The notes under the pieces were generated by a model. That model was not told where the DNA came from. It did no database searches and saw only the letters and a program-made list of their open reading frames with translations. Positions 5,490-7,199 of a DNA stretch of 7,199 nucleotides are shown one piece after another (positions within the stretch are counted from its first letter, which is position 1; every line of letters starts with the position of its first letter). The DNA is taken from NCBI GenBank assembly GCA_020718925.1, contig DYRC01000209.1, forward strand, positions 1 through 7,199, given 5' to 3'. A program made the translations under genes and the position numbers. The DNA is from Desulfonema limicola. GTDB lineage: Bacteria > Desulfobacterota > Desulfobacteria > Desulfobacterales > DYRC01.

Positions 5490-7004
5490 TCAACCTCCCT
5501 GTACTTCGATAATATCAAATTCTTCAAGATGAAATTTGGGATTCGGATAGACCATGACCTGCCGTCCGATCTTATGCTCCAATGCCATGATAAGATGATT
5601 TTCTTCGCCGTGAAGCAGTCCGGCAATCTGCGGATGAACATGAATGGTCAGTTGATGCCCGGTCATATCATAAGCGTTTCTGATCGCCTCCCGATACACC
5701 ATATAACAAATCGTCTGACGGGAAATCAGCTTGCCCTCGCCTTCACAATAAAAACAAGGCTCACACAAAATCTGATGGATAGATTTTCTCACCCGCTTTC
5801 GGGTCATCTGAATCAGCCCCATCTCAGACATCGGAAGAATATGCGTTTTGCTGCGGTCTTTTTTGAAAGCATCTTTTAACGCGCTGAACACTTTGTCCTG
5901 ATTGCCCCGTCTCTCCATATCAATAAAATCAATAATGATAATCCCGCCGATGTCTCTGAGGCGAATCTGATAGGCAATTTCTTTGACTGCTTCCAGATTG
6001 GTCTTTAAAATGGTCTCCTCAAGATTATGTTTTCCGACATAACGACCTGTATTTACATCAACCACCGTCAATGCTTCGGTCTGCTCAATAATGATGTAGC
6101 CGCCGGATTTAAGCCATACTTTGCGTTTCAATGCCCTGGAAATATCGCCTTCAAGATTATGCGCGTCAAAAATCGGCTCTGTGCCTTCATAGAGTTCCAC
6201 CGCGTTTTTGAGGCTGGGCATAAAGGTATCTAAAAAGGACAAAATCGCTTCATAGCCTTCGCGGGAATCAATGATAAGCTTCTGAACCTCGCGGGTCAGA
6301 AGATCCCGAACCGCTCTCAGACTTACGGTCAGTTCCTGATGAATCAGGCAGGGCGCGGACATGACTTTGTATTTGTTCTGAATATTTTCCCACAAATTAT
6401 CAAGAAATTTCATCTCTGAGGCGATTTTGTCTTCTTCCAAGCCTTCTGCCGCAGTCCGGATGATATAGCCCAGATTATCTTTTCTTAATGATAACACGAG
6501 ATTTCTGATCCGGCTTCGCTCTTTTTCATCTTCAATGCGCCGGGATATGCCGATATGATCTGATGTGGGCATCAATACCAGAAACCGCGCGGGCAGAGAA
6601 ATATACGATGTAATTCGGGAGCCTTTTGTGCCAATCGGGGATTTGGCGACCTGAATCATAATTTCCTGTCCCTCGGTGAGCAAATCCTCAATCGGACATC
6701 CCTTGTGTCCCTGCGTGAAAAAGCAGTCATGATCGGGCCAATTATTGATCGTAATATGGCTTTCAGCATCAGGATAGCTTCCGCCAATGTCGCTCACATA
6801 GATAAACGCCGCCTGATCCAGCCCGATATTCACAAACGCCGCCTGCATTCCGGGCAGCACCCGCTGCACCCGCCCTTTGTAGATATTGCCGGTAATATCC
6901 GAGTCGTCTCTGCGCTCAATGAAAAATTCCGCAATCGTTCCATCTTCCAGCAGAGCTACGCGGGTTTCATGCTCGGTTACATTGATGATGAGTTTTTTAT
7001 ACAC
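5490..7004 (-). CDS. rng: Ribonuclease G (RNase E/G family)
   Basis: A 504-aa endoribonuclease of the RNase E/G family, which cleaves single-stranded RNA in rRNA maturation and mRNA decay. The E. coli RNase G has 489 aa. The N-terminal S1 RNA-binding domain (about 38-128) starts with GNIYKGRVQRVLPGMQAAFV (39-58). A linker insertion of about 30 residues (75-107) sits within it, as in E. coli RNase G but somewhat longer. The 5'-sensor/RNase-H-like region includes GTKGSRIT (125-132) and FIIRTAAEG-like YIIRTAAEGLE (180-190). Catalytic metal ligands are D316 in VVDVNTG and D359 in IIIDFIDM, equivalent to D303 and D346 of RNase E. The Zn-link cysteines are C417 and C420 (CFYC instead of the usual CP-x-C), with C414 in addition. 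There is no RNase E-type C-terminal scaffold. The GTG start at 7004 has GGAG 8 nt upstream and overlaps the upstream gene by 28 nt. Confidence 0.95.
   Translation of the reverse strand: MYKKLIINVTEHETRVALLEDGTIAEFFIERRDDSDITGNIYKGRVQRVLPGMQAAFVNIGLDQAAFIYVSDIGGSYPDAESHITINNWPDHDCFFTQGHKGCPIEDLLTEGQEIMIQVAKSPIGTKGSRITSYISLPARFLVLMPTSDHIGISRRIEDEKERSRIRNLVLSLRKDNLGYIIRTAAEGLEEDKIASEMKFLDNLWENIQNKYKVMSAPCLIHQELTVSLRAVRDLLTREVQKLIIDSREGYEAILSFLDTFMPSLKNAVELYEGTEPIFDAHNLEGDISRALKRKVWLKSGGYIIIEQTEALTVVDVNTGRYVGKHNLEETILKTNLEAVKEIAYQIRLRDIGGIIIIDFIDMERRGNQDKVFSALKDAFKKDRSKTHILPMSEMGLIQMTRKRVRKSIHQILCEPCFYCEGEGKLISRQTICYMVYREAIRNAYDMTGHQLTIHVHPQIAGLLHGEENHLIMALEHKIGRQVMVYPNPKFHLEEFDIIEVQGG
5494..5500 (-). 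promoter_or_regulatory. Ribosome binding site fixing the GTG start at 5485
   Basis: AGGGAGG lies within the last codons of rng, 8 nt before GTG 5485. It decides the start of the pRiA4b ORF-3-like gene and indicates re-initiation by ribosomes finishing rng. Confidence 0.8.
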
Positions 7005-7199
7005 TTTACAATCTCCGCGCTTCGGATAATCTCTTCAGAAAGTCCGAATATTTCTTTCATAATATCCGCCGGGCGGATAGAGGCAGCAATGTGAAGTTCG
7101 ATAGGTGAAATCAGAGCAATCTCTGAAACTACCTGCTTTAAATCAATATCCCGCGCATTTCCTTTTTTGTTCACCCGGTAAAACATAAACTCTGTCCGG
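6977..7199 (-). CDS. C-terminus of DUF2344 (TIGR03936-type) radical-SAM-linked protein, partial
   Basis: The last 73 or so residues of a protein that enters from the right edge. The frame is open to the window end, and the ATG at 7186 is internal. Residues around REFMFYRVNKKGNARDIDL-like sequence (seen as RTEFMFYRVNKKG then RDIDLKQ) match the conserved end of the DUF2344 domain, followed by a variable helix EIFGLSEEIIRSAEIVK. This domain occurs alone (TIGR03936) or fused behind a B12-binding radical SAM enzyme (TIGR03960); which applies here cannot be seen. It is typically encoded next to RNase G, and its role may be in RNA or ribosome-related modification, but this is not established. It ends with TAA at 6979-6977, inside the start of rng, which supports one transcript. 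Confidence 0.8.
   Translation of the reverse strand, partial: RTEFMFYRVNKKGNARDIDLKQVVSEIALISPIELHIAASIRPADIMKEIFGLSEEIIRSAEIVKCIKNSSSM
7011..7016 (-). promoter_or_regulatory. Ribosome binding site of rng
   Basis: GGAGAT lies 6 nt before the GTG at 7004, inside the coding sequence of the upstream DUF2344 gene. It supports GTG 7004 as the rng start, in place of a later ATG. Confidence 0.7.

Noticed and set aside
5486..5641. Upstream extension of the pRiA4b ORF-3-like gene to an ATG at 5641
   Set aside because: It would overlap the conserved RNase G C-terminus by about 150 nt and the extra residues look like out-of-frame translation. GTG 5485 has a strong ribosome binding site.
5045..5879. 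Plus-strand open frames of 155 and 163 codons opposite the pRiA4b-type gene and rng
   Set aside because: They lie antisense to well-supported genes, have no ribosome binding sites and match no recognisable family.
6705..7094. Plus-strand open frame of 129 codons opposite rng and the DUF2344 gene
   Set aside because: It is a shadow of the S1-domain region of rng; composition and sequence are not protein-like.
1..7199. CRISPR array, tRNA or rRNA gene, insertion sequence ends
   Set aside because: No regularly spaced repeats, tRNA-like cloverleaf, conserved rRNA segments or terminal inverted repeats were seen on reading both strands.

Overview
The window is about 7.2 kb of bacterial chromosome and falls into two oppositely oriented blocks that converge near position 2000. 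No taxon marker such as rRNA is present. The order 'C-terminus of a DUF2344 (TIGR03936-type) radical-SAM-linked protein, then RNase G' is one I associate with deltaproteobacteria (Desulfobacterota). That order, the moderate GC content and the small toxin-like genes would fit a sulfate-reducer-like genome with many accessory genes. This placement is an inference.

Left block (1-1945, plus strand): an AT-rich accessory cluster. It opens with the C-terminal part of a PIN-domain (VapC-like) ribonuclease cut by the window edge. An uncharacterised 75-aa protein follows, joined to it by an ATGA overlap. Next come a DUF2442 protein, a short and apparently frame-broken small gene (896-1097), and a 283-aa protein with a C-terminal TIGR02391/Ymh-type domain. 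That domain carries an RNPAAH sequence that fits the R-X4-H signature of HEPN ribonucleases. The block looks like a small toxin-antitoxin or defence-type island. Lines sampled by eye are about 22-38% G+C, against about 48-60% in sampled lines of the right block.

Right block (2010-7199, minus strand, read right to left): a compact four-gene operon. The C-terminus of the DUF2344 protein overlaps the start of RNase G (rng, GTG start, 28-nt overlap). RNase G is followed after 4 nt by a 434-aa protein with a C-terminal pRiA4b ORF-3-like domain (GTG start, strong ribosome binding site inside the rng stop region). That gene joins recD2, a RecD2-type SF1B helicase, through an ATGA overlap. RNA maturation (RNase G), an uncharacterised pRiA4b-type protein and a DNA-repair helicase are therefore likely co-transcribed and translationally coupled.

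The 64-bp convergent junction (1946-2009) holds two small inverted repeats but no convincing intrinsic terminator. I see no tRNA, rRNA, CRISPR array, insertion sequence or attachment site. The best candidates for something undescribed are the HEPN-like gene with its ATGA-linked small upstream frame, the PIN plus 75-aa pair, and the pRiA4b-type/recD2 coupling.
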